From: Alphaproteobacteria bacterium
Lineage (GTDB): Bacteria > Pseudomonadota > Alphaproteobacteria > Rhodospirillales > Rhodospirillaceae
Assembly: GCA_012103295.1 (NCBI GenBank)
Contig: WLXB01000019.1
Coordinates: 1-39,469, forward strand
Length of the DNA stretch: 39,469 bases
Direction of reading: 5' to 3'
The notes below the pieces were generated by a model, which worked only from the letters and a program-made list of their open reading frames with translations, was not told the DNA's origin and searched no databases. The position numbers and the translations under genes are program-made. Numbering within the stretch: position 1 is the first letter of the stretch; each line of letters starts with the position of its first letter. Positions 14,970 through 22,093 of this stretch are shown in pieces.

Positions 14970-16229
14970 ATGCGAAACGTTCTTCTTGGCCTTGTCTTAG
15001 GTTTTGCCGCAGCCCTCCCTGCGACGGCAGATGTCTTACTGATCGCACCAAGCGCGCCTTTGACGCGTGGCAGTCAAGTCACGGTCCAAGTGATGTTTAC
15101 CAATCCAGGTGATGTCGGGCGCGACATAACAGTTCCAACGCGGGTCGAGTATCGTTTAGTCGGCAACAGCGCGCCGGTAGAGGGCAATTTAGTGCTGGTT
15201 AATACGGCAAACGCCGGGGTTCGAACTCTCAACGCTGGAGCCTTTGAACAGCATGCATATGAACTTAACGTGCCAGGACATTGGCGCGGCGTGGGCCGCC
15301 TGGCATTGAGCCTACCGGACAACCCAACGACGCTGGTCGAAATCGCGGCTCCAAATGTTCAAATGGCCAACCTAGCTGACATGAGCCTCGATCTAAGTGA
15401 GGACGATGATGGTGTTGTTGACGCCATCGTTTCTGCTGTGGACGAAGTCTATGAACCGGACAGCGAGGGGCCTTTCGGCATTCATGAGCCGATGTATTTT
15501 GTCTATGGAACCAATCCTGATGAAATGAAATTTCAGATTAGTTTCAAGTATCGTTTGTTCCACAACATTAAAGACACCTCACCGCTACGGTGGCTGCAGA
15601 ATTTGAACGTTGGATATACCCAACTGTCCTTTTGGGACTTTGACTCAGCATCGAAGCCGTTCCGTGATTCTAGTTACAAGCCAGAGGTGTTTTACGACAT
15701 CGGCGACCCAACCGATCCAGATGGCCTCATCCTCCCAGGCCTAGGCCTACGCCATGTGCGCATTGGCATGCTGCATGAATCCAATGGGCGTGACGGAGCA
15801 GCATCACGCAGCCTCAACTACGCCTATCTTCAGCCAGAGTTCGTCTACGATTTCGATCGTCCGGTTGAGGACTGCGGCGACTGCGAATGGTGGGAGCTAT
15901 CGGTCAGGCCAAAGGTTTGGACCTACGTCGGAAGCACGTCAGACAACCCGACCATTGACGACTTCCGTGGACACGCCGAAGTCGCAGTGCGTCTTATGGA
16001 GCGGAACGAGCAACGTCAAACGGGCGTTGGTCTAATGGCGTCTTTGCGCAAAGGAGATGCCCACGACAAAGCCACGTTACAGATTGATGCAACGACGCCG
16101 TTTCCGTTTGTTCAAAAACTGTTCACACCCAACCTGTATGCGCAGTTTATCAGCGGGTACAGCGAAAGCTTGCTGGGATTTAACCAAAAGGACACTCGGT
16201 TCCGTGTTGGCCTCGGCACGCGCTGGTGA
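14970..16229 (+). CDS. pldA: Outer-membrane phospholipase A (OMPLA)
   Basis: The product has 419 residues from ATG 14970 (signal peptide about 1-20, ending ATA). The C-terminal half (about 175-419) is the beta-barrel of PldA: the active site HESNGRDG with H269 and S271, and N283, spaced as in E. coli (His, Ser two later, Asn twelve after the Ser). The strands end in a terminal aromatic residue (TRW). The N-terminal 150 residues form a separate beta-rich domain absent from the short E. coli enzyme and of unknown role. The enzyme hydrolyses phospholipids in the outer membrane and usually acts when lipid asymmetry is lost. An upstream -10 at 14872 suggests its own promoter. Confidence 0.92.
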   Translation: MRNVLLGLVLGFAAALPATADVLLIAPSAPLTRGSQVTVQVMFTNPGDVGRDITVPTRVEYRLVGNSAPVEGNLVLVNTANAGVRTLNAGAFEQHAYELNVPGHWRGVGRLALSLPDNPTTLVEIAAPNVQMANLADMSLDLSEDDDGVVDAIVSAVDEVYEPDSEGPFGIHEPMYFVYGTNPDEMKFQISFKYRLFHNIKDTSPLRWLQNLNVGYTQLSFWDFDSASKPFRDSSYKPEVFYDIGDPTDPDGLILPGLGLRHVRIGMLHESNGRDGAASRSLNYAYLQPEFVYDFDRPVEDCGDCEWWELSVRPKVWTYVGSTSDNPTIDDFRGHAEVAVRLMERNEQRQTGVGLMASLRKGDAHDKATLQIDATTPFPFVQKLFTPNLYAQFISGYSESLLGFNQKDTRFRVGLGTRW

Positions 16230-16232
16230 TTA

Positions 16233-16652
16233 TCAGGTCTGGGCTGCAAACTTAGCGATAAGGTCTTTTAGCTCTGGCTCATCGACAGCTTCGATCGCAT
16301 CAACCGGCTCCATCCACTGACGCTCACGCTTTGTGTGATGGGGATATTCGTCTAGGACTTTCTCGACCTCTAGTGGAAACACCTTGACGTGGTGGAGGAT
16401 GTCTTCGTCGTCGTTGAATTTCTCGTATGTGTAGGACCCGATGCTATCTGAGTGCAGCGTCCCCATAACCCCCGCTTCTTCGAAGGCTTCGAACTCGGTG
16501 GATTCGCGAACCGTCAACCCAGGCTCGATATTTCCCTTAGGCAAAATCCACCGCCGGGTGCCGAGAGAGGTGATCAGTAAAACCCGTCTTAGTGAGGCTT
16601 TATCTTGAAACGGCAAGGCCGCGCATTGGCGAAATCGGGGGATTCGTATCAT
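16233..16652 (-). CDS. Nudix hydrolase (diphosphoinositol/dinucleoside polyphosphate type)
   Basis: From ATG 16652 the protein has 139 residues and begins MIRIPRFRQCAALPF, a typical start for the alphaproteobacterial Nudix group. ATG 16709 would add 19 residues, and the frame to 16829 overlaps pit. The Nudix box is degenerate at two positions: G-NIEPG-L where Glu is usual and FEAFEEAGV where REx is usual, as I recall for this DIPP-like subfamily, while the metal-binding EAFEEAG is kept. It probably removes phosphate from nucleoside or inositol polyphosphates in the cytosol. It is divergent from the phosphate transporter across a Pho box, which fits phosphate metabolism. It is convergent with pldA, 3 nt apart. 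Confidence 0.88.
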   Translation of the reverse strand: MIRIPRFRQCAALPFQDKASLRRVLLITSLGTRRWILPKGNIEPGLTVRESTEFEAFEEAGVMGTLHSDSIGSYTYEKFNDDEDILHHVKVFPLEVEKVLDEYPHHTKRERQWMEPVDAIEAVDEPELKDLIAKFAAQT

Positions 16653-16719
16653 TGGCAAACCATAAACCAGAATAACCTTCAGACGACATTGACCGGGTGA
16701 CTTAAACATCGTTAAGTCC

Positions 16720-16748
16720 GTTACAGAATTATGACAGATTTGTGACGC
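16720..16748 (-). promoter_or_regulatory. Pho box: three 7-mers at 11-bp spacing
   Basis: Read on the minus strand: GCGTCAC, AAAT, CTGTCAT, AATT, CTGTAAC. The 7-mers start exactly 11 bp apart (plus coordinates 16742-16748, 16731-16737, 16720-16726). This matches the classical PhoB site of tandem CTGTCAT units with 4-bp AT-rich spacers. It ends 16 nt before the pit ATG and 67 nt before the Nudix ATG. PhoB could repress pit, as known in Sinorhizobium meliloti, and activate the Nudix gene. Confidence 0.75.
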
Positions 16749-16764
16749 TGGACCAAAACCCCTT

Positions 16765-18291
16765 ATGTCTCTTCTTTCCTCACCCGATGGCGATCCCGCA
16801 GGTACTGCAAAAAAAACCTCGATCGACAAAGACCTAAAACGAATTTCTCAGCTTGATAAGGCAACCACACGAACTGGCTTGCGCAATCTCGACATGGGAT
16901 TTGGGCTGCTCTTTGTGATGGGCGTCTGGGCGTACACCTACCTACAGTCGGGAACCACAGACGGCTACGCCATTATCGCCATCGCTTCCATTGTCGGCGC
17001 GTACATGGCGATGAATATTGGCGCTAACGATGTCGCCAACAATGTTGGGCCAGCCGTCGGTTCTAAAGCGCTAACTATGATGGGTGCTTTGGTTATTGCG
17101 GCGGTCTTTGAAGCGGCTGGCGCGTTAATCGCGGGTGGCGACGTCGTTACGACGATTTCCAAAGGCATCGTGAGTCCGGACTCCTTTGCCGACAAGTCTA
17201 TCTTTGTCTCGGCTATGCTCGCGGCTCTTCTGGCGGCGGCCCTTTGGGTCAATCTGGCAACGCTCATTGGTGCACCCGTCTCAACCACCCACTCAATCGT
17301 TGGTGGCGTCTTAGGAGCCGGAATCGCTGCAGCGGGTGTATCAGCGGTAGATTGGCCGATCATGGGCACTATTGCCGCCAGCTGGGTAATATCGCCGGTT
17401 CTCGGTGGCGTAATCGCAGCCGGGTTCTTGTTGTTTGTTAAAGTGATGGTGATTTTTAAAGAAGATAAAGTCGCCGCTGCACAACGCTGGATTCCCGTTC
17501 TTGTTGGCATCATGACGGGCGCCTTTTCGGTCTACCTGGTGATGAAAGGCCTAAAGCGCGTATGGAAACCTGAAACACTGACGCTCTTTGCTATCGGCAT
17601 TGCAGCCTTTGCGATCGGCTATGCCATTGTTCGTTTCATCGCTCTCAAAGACACAAGCCATATCGAGAACACCAGAAAGTCAGTCGGTCAGCTGTTCCGC
17701 AGTCCGTTAATCTGCGCCGCTGCTCTCCTCTCTTTCGCGCATGGTTCTAACGATGTCGCAAATGCGGTCGGCCCGTTGGCTGCCATCGTTACCGCGGTAA
17801 CGGCAGGGACTGTTGCTGCAAAAGTGACGCTTCCGCTCTGGGTCTTGGCCATCGGCGCGATCGGTATTTCCATTGGCCTTATGTTGTTTGGTCCGAAGAT
17901 CATCAAGATCGTTGGTGAGAAAATCACCAAACTGGATCCAATCCGGGCGTTCTGCGTGGCGTTGTCCGCCGCAATCACCGTAATCATCGCCTCGGGACTC
18001 GGCTTACCAGTGAGTTCCACCCATATCGCGGTCGGCGGCGTCTTCGGCGTTGGCTTCCTGCGGGAATACATCGTCAACAGCAAGTTTGGCCAAAAACCCG
18101 TAAAGCCAGTTCCTCTTGCTGGAGATCCCCCTAGTGAGGACATGGTGATCAACAAGTGGGCCAAGGCGAAAAAGCGGCGTCTGGTCAGACGACGCTATCT
18201 GCTTGGCATTATTGCCGCGTGGCTGGTTACGGTGCCTGCTTCTGCAGTCATGGCGGGATTGCTGTTCCTGGTGGTCAACGCCTTCCTTTAA
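16765..18291 (+). CDS. pit: Inorganic phosphate transporter, Pit family
   Basis: The protein has 508 residues with about ten membrane segments. The two inverted family signatures are present: GANDVANNVGPAVGS at 86-100 and HGSNDVANAVGP at 326-337, each followed by a P-V-S-S/T-T-H motif (PVSTTHSIVGG and PVSSTHIAVGG). It imports phosphate (as metal phosphate) with protons or sodium across the inner membrane. A cytosolic N-terminal extension of about 40 residues precedes the first helix. Start ATG 16765 has a weak ribosome binding site. The Pho box ends 16 nt upstream, where bound PhoB would block initiation, as expected of a low-affinity transporter switched off in phosphate starvation. No phoU-like pit accessory gene is next to it. 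Confidence 0.96.
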   Translation: MSLLSSPDGDPAGTAKKTSIDKDLKRISQLDKATTRTGLRNLDMGFGLLFVMGVWAYTYLQSGTTDGYAIIAIASIVGAYMAMNIGANDVANNVGPAVGSKALTMMGALVIAAVFEAAGALIAGGDVVTTISKGIVSPDSFADKSIFVSAMLAALLAAALWVNLATLIGAPVSTTHSIVGGVLGAGIAAAGVSAVDWPIMGTIAASWVISPVLGGVIAAGFLLFVKVMVIFKEDKVAAAQRWIPVLVGIMTGAFSVYLVMKGLKRVWKPETLTLFAIGIAAFAIGYAIVRFIALKDTSHIENTRKSVGQLFRSPLICAAALLSFAHGSNDVANAVGPLAAIVTAVTAGTVAAKVTLPLWVLAIGAIGISIGLMLFGPKIIKIVGEKITKLDPIRAFCVALSAAITVIIASGLGLPVSSTHIAVGGVFGVGFLREYIVNSKFGQKPVKPVPLAGDPPSEDMVINKWAKAKKRRLVRRRYLLGIIAAWLVTVPASAVMAGLLFLVVNAFL

Positions 18292-18322
18292 AAGGACCTT
18301 TGTTCCTGTCATAGGAACAATT

Positions 18323-18337
18323 GTTCTTGTTTTGTTC
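18323..18337 (+). promoter_or_regulatory. LexA (SOS) box before the radical SAM gene
   Basis: GTTC (18323-18326), seven bases, GTTC (18334-18337): the direct-repeat operator of alphaproteobacterial LexA. More half sites lie just upstream (GTTC 18302-18305, GAAC 18315-18318). The box is 24 nt before the ATG at 18362, so bound LexA would cover the promoter. There is no other GTTC-N7-GTTC next to genes in the window that I noticed. Confidence 0.72.
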
Positions 18338-18361
18338 CTTTTTCTGGCGTAGGGTCAGAAT

Positions 18362-19483
18362 ATGGATCAAGCCGCTCATAGACTGCCCGAACAAAGCCGA
18401 GAAAATGCCTTCGTGCATCCCGATGCACGCCGCGGACGCGGTACAGTCACCAATCGTGCTGGGCGCTATGAACGCCAGCGTCTGACCAAAGCGGATGACG
18501 GATGGGACGGTCTAGACAAAGAGCCCGAAGTCCTGCGCACTCAAGTGCTGCGCGACTCCACTCGGGGTATATTGGCTCGCAATCAGTCGCCGGATATTCC
18601 TTTCGACCGCTCCATCAATCCCTACCGGGGCTGCGAACACGGCTGCGTGTACTGCTTTGCCCGACCAACTCATGCGTTTCTTGGCCTTTCCGCTGGTCTG
18701 GACTTTGAAACAAAGATCTTCGTCAAACCCGATGCTGCTGATTTGTTGGAAACCGAACTGCGTAAGCCGGGATACCGCCCCCAGGTGATCGCGATGGGCA
18801 CCAATACAGACCCCTATCAACCGCTCGAGAAAGAGCGAAAGATCACGCGGTCTATTCTTGAGGTGTTGGCGCGCTTTCAGCACCCCGTCTCTATCGTTAC
18901 CAAATCAATTCTTGTGACCCGGGATCTCGATATTCTGGCGCCGATGGCAGCACAAGGATTGGTTAAGGTCTCGTTGTCGATCACCACGTTGGATCATCGG
19001 CTGGCACGATCCATGGAACCCCGTGCGTCGACACCCGGACGGCGGTTGGAAGCCATTCGCCAGTTAAAGGCCGCCGGCATACCGGCCGGTGTAATGTTTG
19101 CGCCTGCAATCCCTGGGCTCAATGATCAGGAAATGGAAGCCGTTCTAGAAGCTTCGTCAGACGCCGGTGCGAGTGAAGCCGGATATGTCGCCCTGCGGTT
19201 GCCGCTTGAAGTGAAGGACTTATTCCAAGAATGGCTGGCTGAAAACACCCCTCACCGTGCAGGGCGTATTATGGCGCTGATCCGATCCATGAATGACGGG
19301 CGTGACTATCACCCCGCCTGGGGAAGTCGCCAAGTTGGCCGAGGTGCTTATGCGGATGCGTTATCGAAGCGATTTAGTTTGGCAGCGAGGCGGTTGCGTT
19401 TAAATGCCAATAGTCATGCGCTCTCGACAACAAAATTCCGCGTACCGACGGACAAGCGTGGCTGCCAACTCACGTTATTCTAG
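18362..19483 (+). CDS. Radical SAM protein, SplB-like / PA0069 family
   Basis: The product has 373 residues. INPYRGCEHGCVYCFAR carries the CxxxCxxC cluster ligands C91, C95 and C98 for a 4Fe-4S cluster and SAM. The sequence matches the widespread PA0069-type proteins related to spore photoproduct lyase (SplB), with MGTNTDPYQPLEKERKITR and the later VSLSITTLD strand. The reaction of this branch is not established, but the relation to SplB and the LexA box upstream point to DNA damage repair or tolerance. The N-terminal 55 residues are basic and probably unstructured. The start ATG 18362 is the only one that fits the operator. It is convergent with the cytochrome b561 gene, 5 nt apart. Confidence 0.92.
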   Translation: MDQAAHRLPEQSRENAFVHPDARRGRGTVTNRAGRYERQRLTKADDGWDGLDKEPEVLRTQVLRDSTRGILARNQSPDIPFDRSINPYRGCEHGCVYCFARPTHAFLGLSAGLDFETKIFVKPDAADLLETELRKPGYRPQVIAMGTNTDPYQPLEKERKITRSILEVLARFQHPVSIVTKSILVTRDLDILAPMAAQGLVKVSLSITTLDHRLARSMEPRASTPGRRLEAIRQLKAAGIPAGVMFAPAIPGLNDQEMEAVLEASSDAGASEAGYVALRLPLEVKDLFQEWLAENTPHRAGRIMALIRSMNDGRDYHPAWGSRQVGRGAYADALSKRFSLAARRLRLNANSHALSTTKFRVPTDKRGCQLTLF

Positions 19484-19488
19484 AGTAT

Positions 19489-20085
19489 TTAGTCAGCGGG
19501 ATTCGATAGAGAGTCTTGGTCAGCGGCCAAGCGCGGCAACATACGCGTGAGAATATCATCCTTTTTAATGGCATGATGCCAAACTGCAGAGGCCGCATGT
19601 AACGCGACCAGTCCGGCCAATGTCCATGCGCTGACAAAATGCAGCCAGTAGGTCACCGTTGCGACGGTTTCATTTTCTGGCACGGCGTTGGGCACGACAA
19701 ACAAGCCGAATAACTCGAAGCGTGAGTCGAACGCGGATGACGTCGCATACCCAGCGATTGGCACTAATAAAATCAGCATGTAGAGAAGGCCATGGACGCT
19801 GTAGGTCAAGTTGCGCTGCCACTGCGGCGTGTCAGTGGGAAGATTTGGCCGAGTTCCACTGAAAGCCCAGGCAAGACGTACCACGATAAAAACCAAAGCC
19901 AGCATGCCGATCGATTTGTGCAGCGGTGTCAGAAACTGCCACATCTCCGGGTCACCCGGCACATCGACTTCCAGTGTCGATATCCACTGTGCAATCGCGA
20001 TATTACAAATGATCAGCAGAGCAATCGACCAGTGCAACGCCTTGGTCACACTGCCCCATAGCTGATCTGTATTGTGTGCTGCCAT
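19489..20085 (-). CDS. Cytochrome b561 family protein
   Basis: An inner-membrane protein of 198 residues with four hydrophobic helices. Heme-ligand candidates are H18 (KALHWS) and H56 (PLHKSIGM), with further His in YSVHG, YWLHFVSAW and VALHAASAVWHH. The pattern fits bacterial di-heme cytochrome b561 (YodB/CybB) proteins, which pass electrons from the quinone pool, for example to superoxide or periplasmic acceptors. The C-terminal 30 residues are cytosolic and polar. It stands alone on the minus strand between an SOS-linked gene and the divergent hydrolase-fold gene, sharing a 116-bp promoter region with the latter. Confidence 0.93.
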   Translation of the reverse strand: MAAHNTDQLWGSVTKALHWSIALLIICNIAIAQWISTLEVDVPGDPEMWQFLTPLHKSIGMLALVFIVVRLAWAFSGTRPNLPTDTPQWQRNLTYSVHGLLYMLILLVPIAGYATSSAFDSRFELFGLFVVPNAVPENETVATVTYWLHFVSAWTLAGLVALHAASAVWHHAIKKDDILTRMLPRLAADQDSLSNPAD

Positions 20086-20201
20086 GTGTTGACCCCACAG
20101 TCACTTCACCGATGCAAATTCGGCAACACTTAACCCTATCATCGGATAGCATTAGAAGGCCAAGATAGACTCATAGACTGCAATAGGCAGGAGGGATCGC
20201 G

Positions 20202-21098
20202 ATGATGAAACCGATTGGCGCATTTTTGACAACAGTAGCCCTGCTCACGGGTGCGGCGCTGGCGGAGGACAAAGTGATTTATAAAAAGGGCTACGTCGAC
20301 GGTCCATACGGGCAGATTCATTACCATTCGGCCAGACCTTCTGACGGTGACGGCGACAAAACGCCACTGGTGTTGTTCCACCAAAATCCCAAGTCGGCAG
20401 AAGAATATCGCCCTCTGCTAGAGGTCGTCGGGCAGAATCGGCTCGCCATCGCTTTTGATACGCCCGGTTATGGCGAATCAGACCGCCCTGACTCACCGCC
20501 GGACATGGCGGGCATCGCCAGCGCTATGGCTGACGCTCTGGACGCCCTTGGCTACGGCAAAGATGGCAGTGGCTCGGTTGATGTTTTCGGTTTCCATACC
20601 GGTGTGTTTATTGCTTCTGAATTGGCAATTACCAGGCCAGACCTAGTGCGGCGCGTTGTGATGTCAGGCATCGCTTACTATGGACCAGAGGCACGGGCCG
20701 AACGGCTTGCAGACCTACCGACCGACAAGAGCCTCCCAGAGGATGGGACCTTTATTATGAACCGGTGGTATCTCATCGTGATCAACAGAGCAGAAGGCGT
20801 CTCTCTGGAACGCGCATCGAAAGTATTCCTTGAGGATATTCATTCACTCGATAAATCTTGGTACGCCTACAATGCAGTCTGGACGTACGCACCGGAAGAG
20901 CGCTTCCCATTGATCGAACAGCCGATCCTGGTGCTACAACCCCATGAAATGTTGCTTGATCATAGTCGTAAGGCAAAAAAAGAAGCCATGCCTAACGCGG
21001 ATATGATCGAACTGCCCAATATTACCGACGACGTATTTGACACTGGATCAGAGGAAATCGGCAGCGCTCTTGTGACATGGTTGGATCAATCTAGATGA
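20202..21098 (+). CDS. Sec-exported alpha/beta-hydrolase-fold protein, His in place of the nucleophile
   Basis: The product has 298 residues with a signal peptide (about 1-21, ending ALA) and GGAGGG before ATG 20202. The fold is seen in LVLFHQNPKS (57-66, oxyanion region), DTPGYGESDRP (86-96) and the elbow GFHTG at 130-134. H132 replaces the usual Ser, and near the C-terminus, where the catalytic His should be, the sequence is PNITDDVFDTG. It is a relative of 6858-7811 with the same two losses. The HQNP and HTG motifs occur in a sequence family I have seen annotated only as alpha/beta hydrolase. The role is unknown. It overlaps the DctP start by 4 nt (ATGA), so the two are translationally coupled. 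Confidence 0.85.
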   Translation: MMKPIGAFLTTVALLTGAALAEDKVIYKKGYVDGPYGQIHYHSARPSDGDGDKTPLVLFHQNPKSAEEYRPLLEVVGQNRLAIAFDTPGYGESDRPDSPPDMAGIASAMADALDALGYGKDGSGSVDVFGFHTGVFIASELAITRPDLVRRVVMSGIAYYGPEARAERLADLPTDKSLPEDGTFIMNRWYLIVINRAEGVSLERASKVFLEDIHSLDKSWYAYNAVWTYAPEERFPLIEQPILVLQPHEMLLDHSRKAKKEAMPNADMIELPNITDDVFDTGSEEIGSALVTWLDQSR

Positions 21099-22087
21099 AA
21101 CAACTCGCGCTTCTTCTATGCCTTAGCACATGGTCTATTTCGGCACATGCAGAAGAAGTGCAGATCGGCGGGTTCATTATCCCGGGGTCTCCAGCCTCAA
21201 CACTATTTTACGATTACGCTGAGCAATTATCGATCGATTCTAACGGTTCATTAGAGCCACAACTTTTGATTCACGGCGAAGGTGGGCCGGAGGAACAGAT
21301 CCTTTCAAGCGTACGACGTGGCCGCATCAAAATCGCATCCCTGTCGAGTTTAGTGCTGTCCAATATCGTGCCAGAAATTGCTTACCTTGGCGCACCGTTC
21401 CTGTTTGATAGCAAAGAAGAGTTTGACTACGTCGTCGACAACGTTCTCTTCGATGTTTTCGGGCCCCTCATGGCTGAGCGTGGTCTAACAATCATGCGCT
21501 GGCTCGACCTAGGCGGACAAAACATCTATGCCACGAAACCTATTCTATGGCCCGAAGATGCCGTGGGTATGCGGTTGCGGGCGACACAAGATATTGCGGC
21601 GCGCATGTTCCTGCAGTCCGTCGGCGCCGACGTCATTTACATCACCAGCCCGGAAACAATCCCTGGTTTGCAAACCGGCATGATCGACGGCGGTTTGACG
21701 CCAACGGTCGCCTATACGGGCACCGGCCTAGTCGCCGAGGCCCCTCACTTTAACCTGACCCAACATTTCTTTCTCGGGGGGTTTCTACTAGCCAATACGA
21801 AGTGGCTTGAGAGCCTACCCGAAGCACAACGCCGCGTGGTTCTCGACACCTTTGCGAGCACCAGCGATGTTCGTCAAATCATCGCCGGTATGAACGCTGC
21901 AGGTCTGGCTTCAGCCGATGAAGAAGGATTCACGGCGCATACTTTTTCGGCCGAACAACGCGCCGCATGGAAAGCGGCCTCTGTTGGAACACACGACCCC
22001 ATCATTAAAGAAATCGGCGGTCGGGCACAGGCTGTCGCCGATGCCATCCAATTGGGCCGTGACGCCTACGCCGACGGTGCTCGATAA
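21095..22087 (+). CDS. TRAP transporter substrate-binding protein, DctP type
   Basis: A periplasmic binding protein of 330 residues with a Sec signal (about 1-19, ending AHA). DctP-family landmarks are GEGGPEEQILSSVRRGRIKIA, the LGAPFLFDSKEEFDYV segment, and the middle MRLRATQDIAARMFLQSVGADV with the Arg that pairs with a carboxylate ligand in this family. TRAP systems need two membrane subunits (DctQ and DctM), and neither lies beside it. The protein is translationally coupled to the hydrolase-fold protein upstream, so both probably handle the same carboxylate-containing compound in the periplasm. It is convergent with the M14 peptidase, 6 nt apart. Confidence 0.92.
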   Translation: MKQLALLLCLSTWSISAHAEEVQIGGFIIPGSPASTLFYDYAEQLSIDSNGSLEPQLLIHGEGGPEEQILSSVRRGRIKIASLSSLVLSNIVPEIAYLGAPFLFDSKEEFDYVVDNVLFDVFGPLMAERGLTIMRWLDLGGQNIYATKPILWPEDAVGMRLRATQDIAARMFLQSVGADVIYITSPETIPGLQTGMIDGGLTPTVAYTGTGLVAEAPHFNLTQHFFLGGFLLANTKWLESLPEAQRRVVLDTFASTSDVRQIIAGMNAAGLASADEEGFTAHTFSAEQRAAWKAASVGTHDPIIKEIGGRAQAVADAIQLGRDAYADGAR

Positions 22088-22093
22088 CCACAC

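Noticed and set aside
16965-17513. 182-residue open frame on the minus strand
   Set aside because: Antisense to the Pit transporter. The Ala/Thr/Pro-rich composition is what the reverse of hydrophobic membrane codons gives.
18315-18326. GAAC-N4-GTTC, the Bacillus-type LexA (DinR) site
   Set aside because: The organism looks alphaproteobacterial, and the GTTC-N7-GTTC box at 18323-18337 matches the expected type. The overlap with the other motif is kept only as extra half sites.
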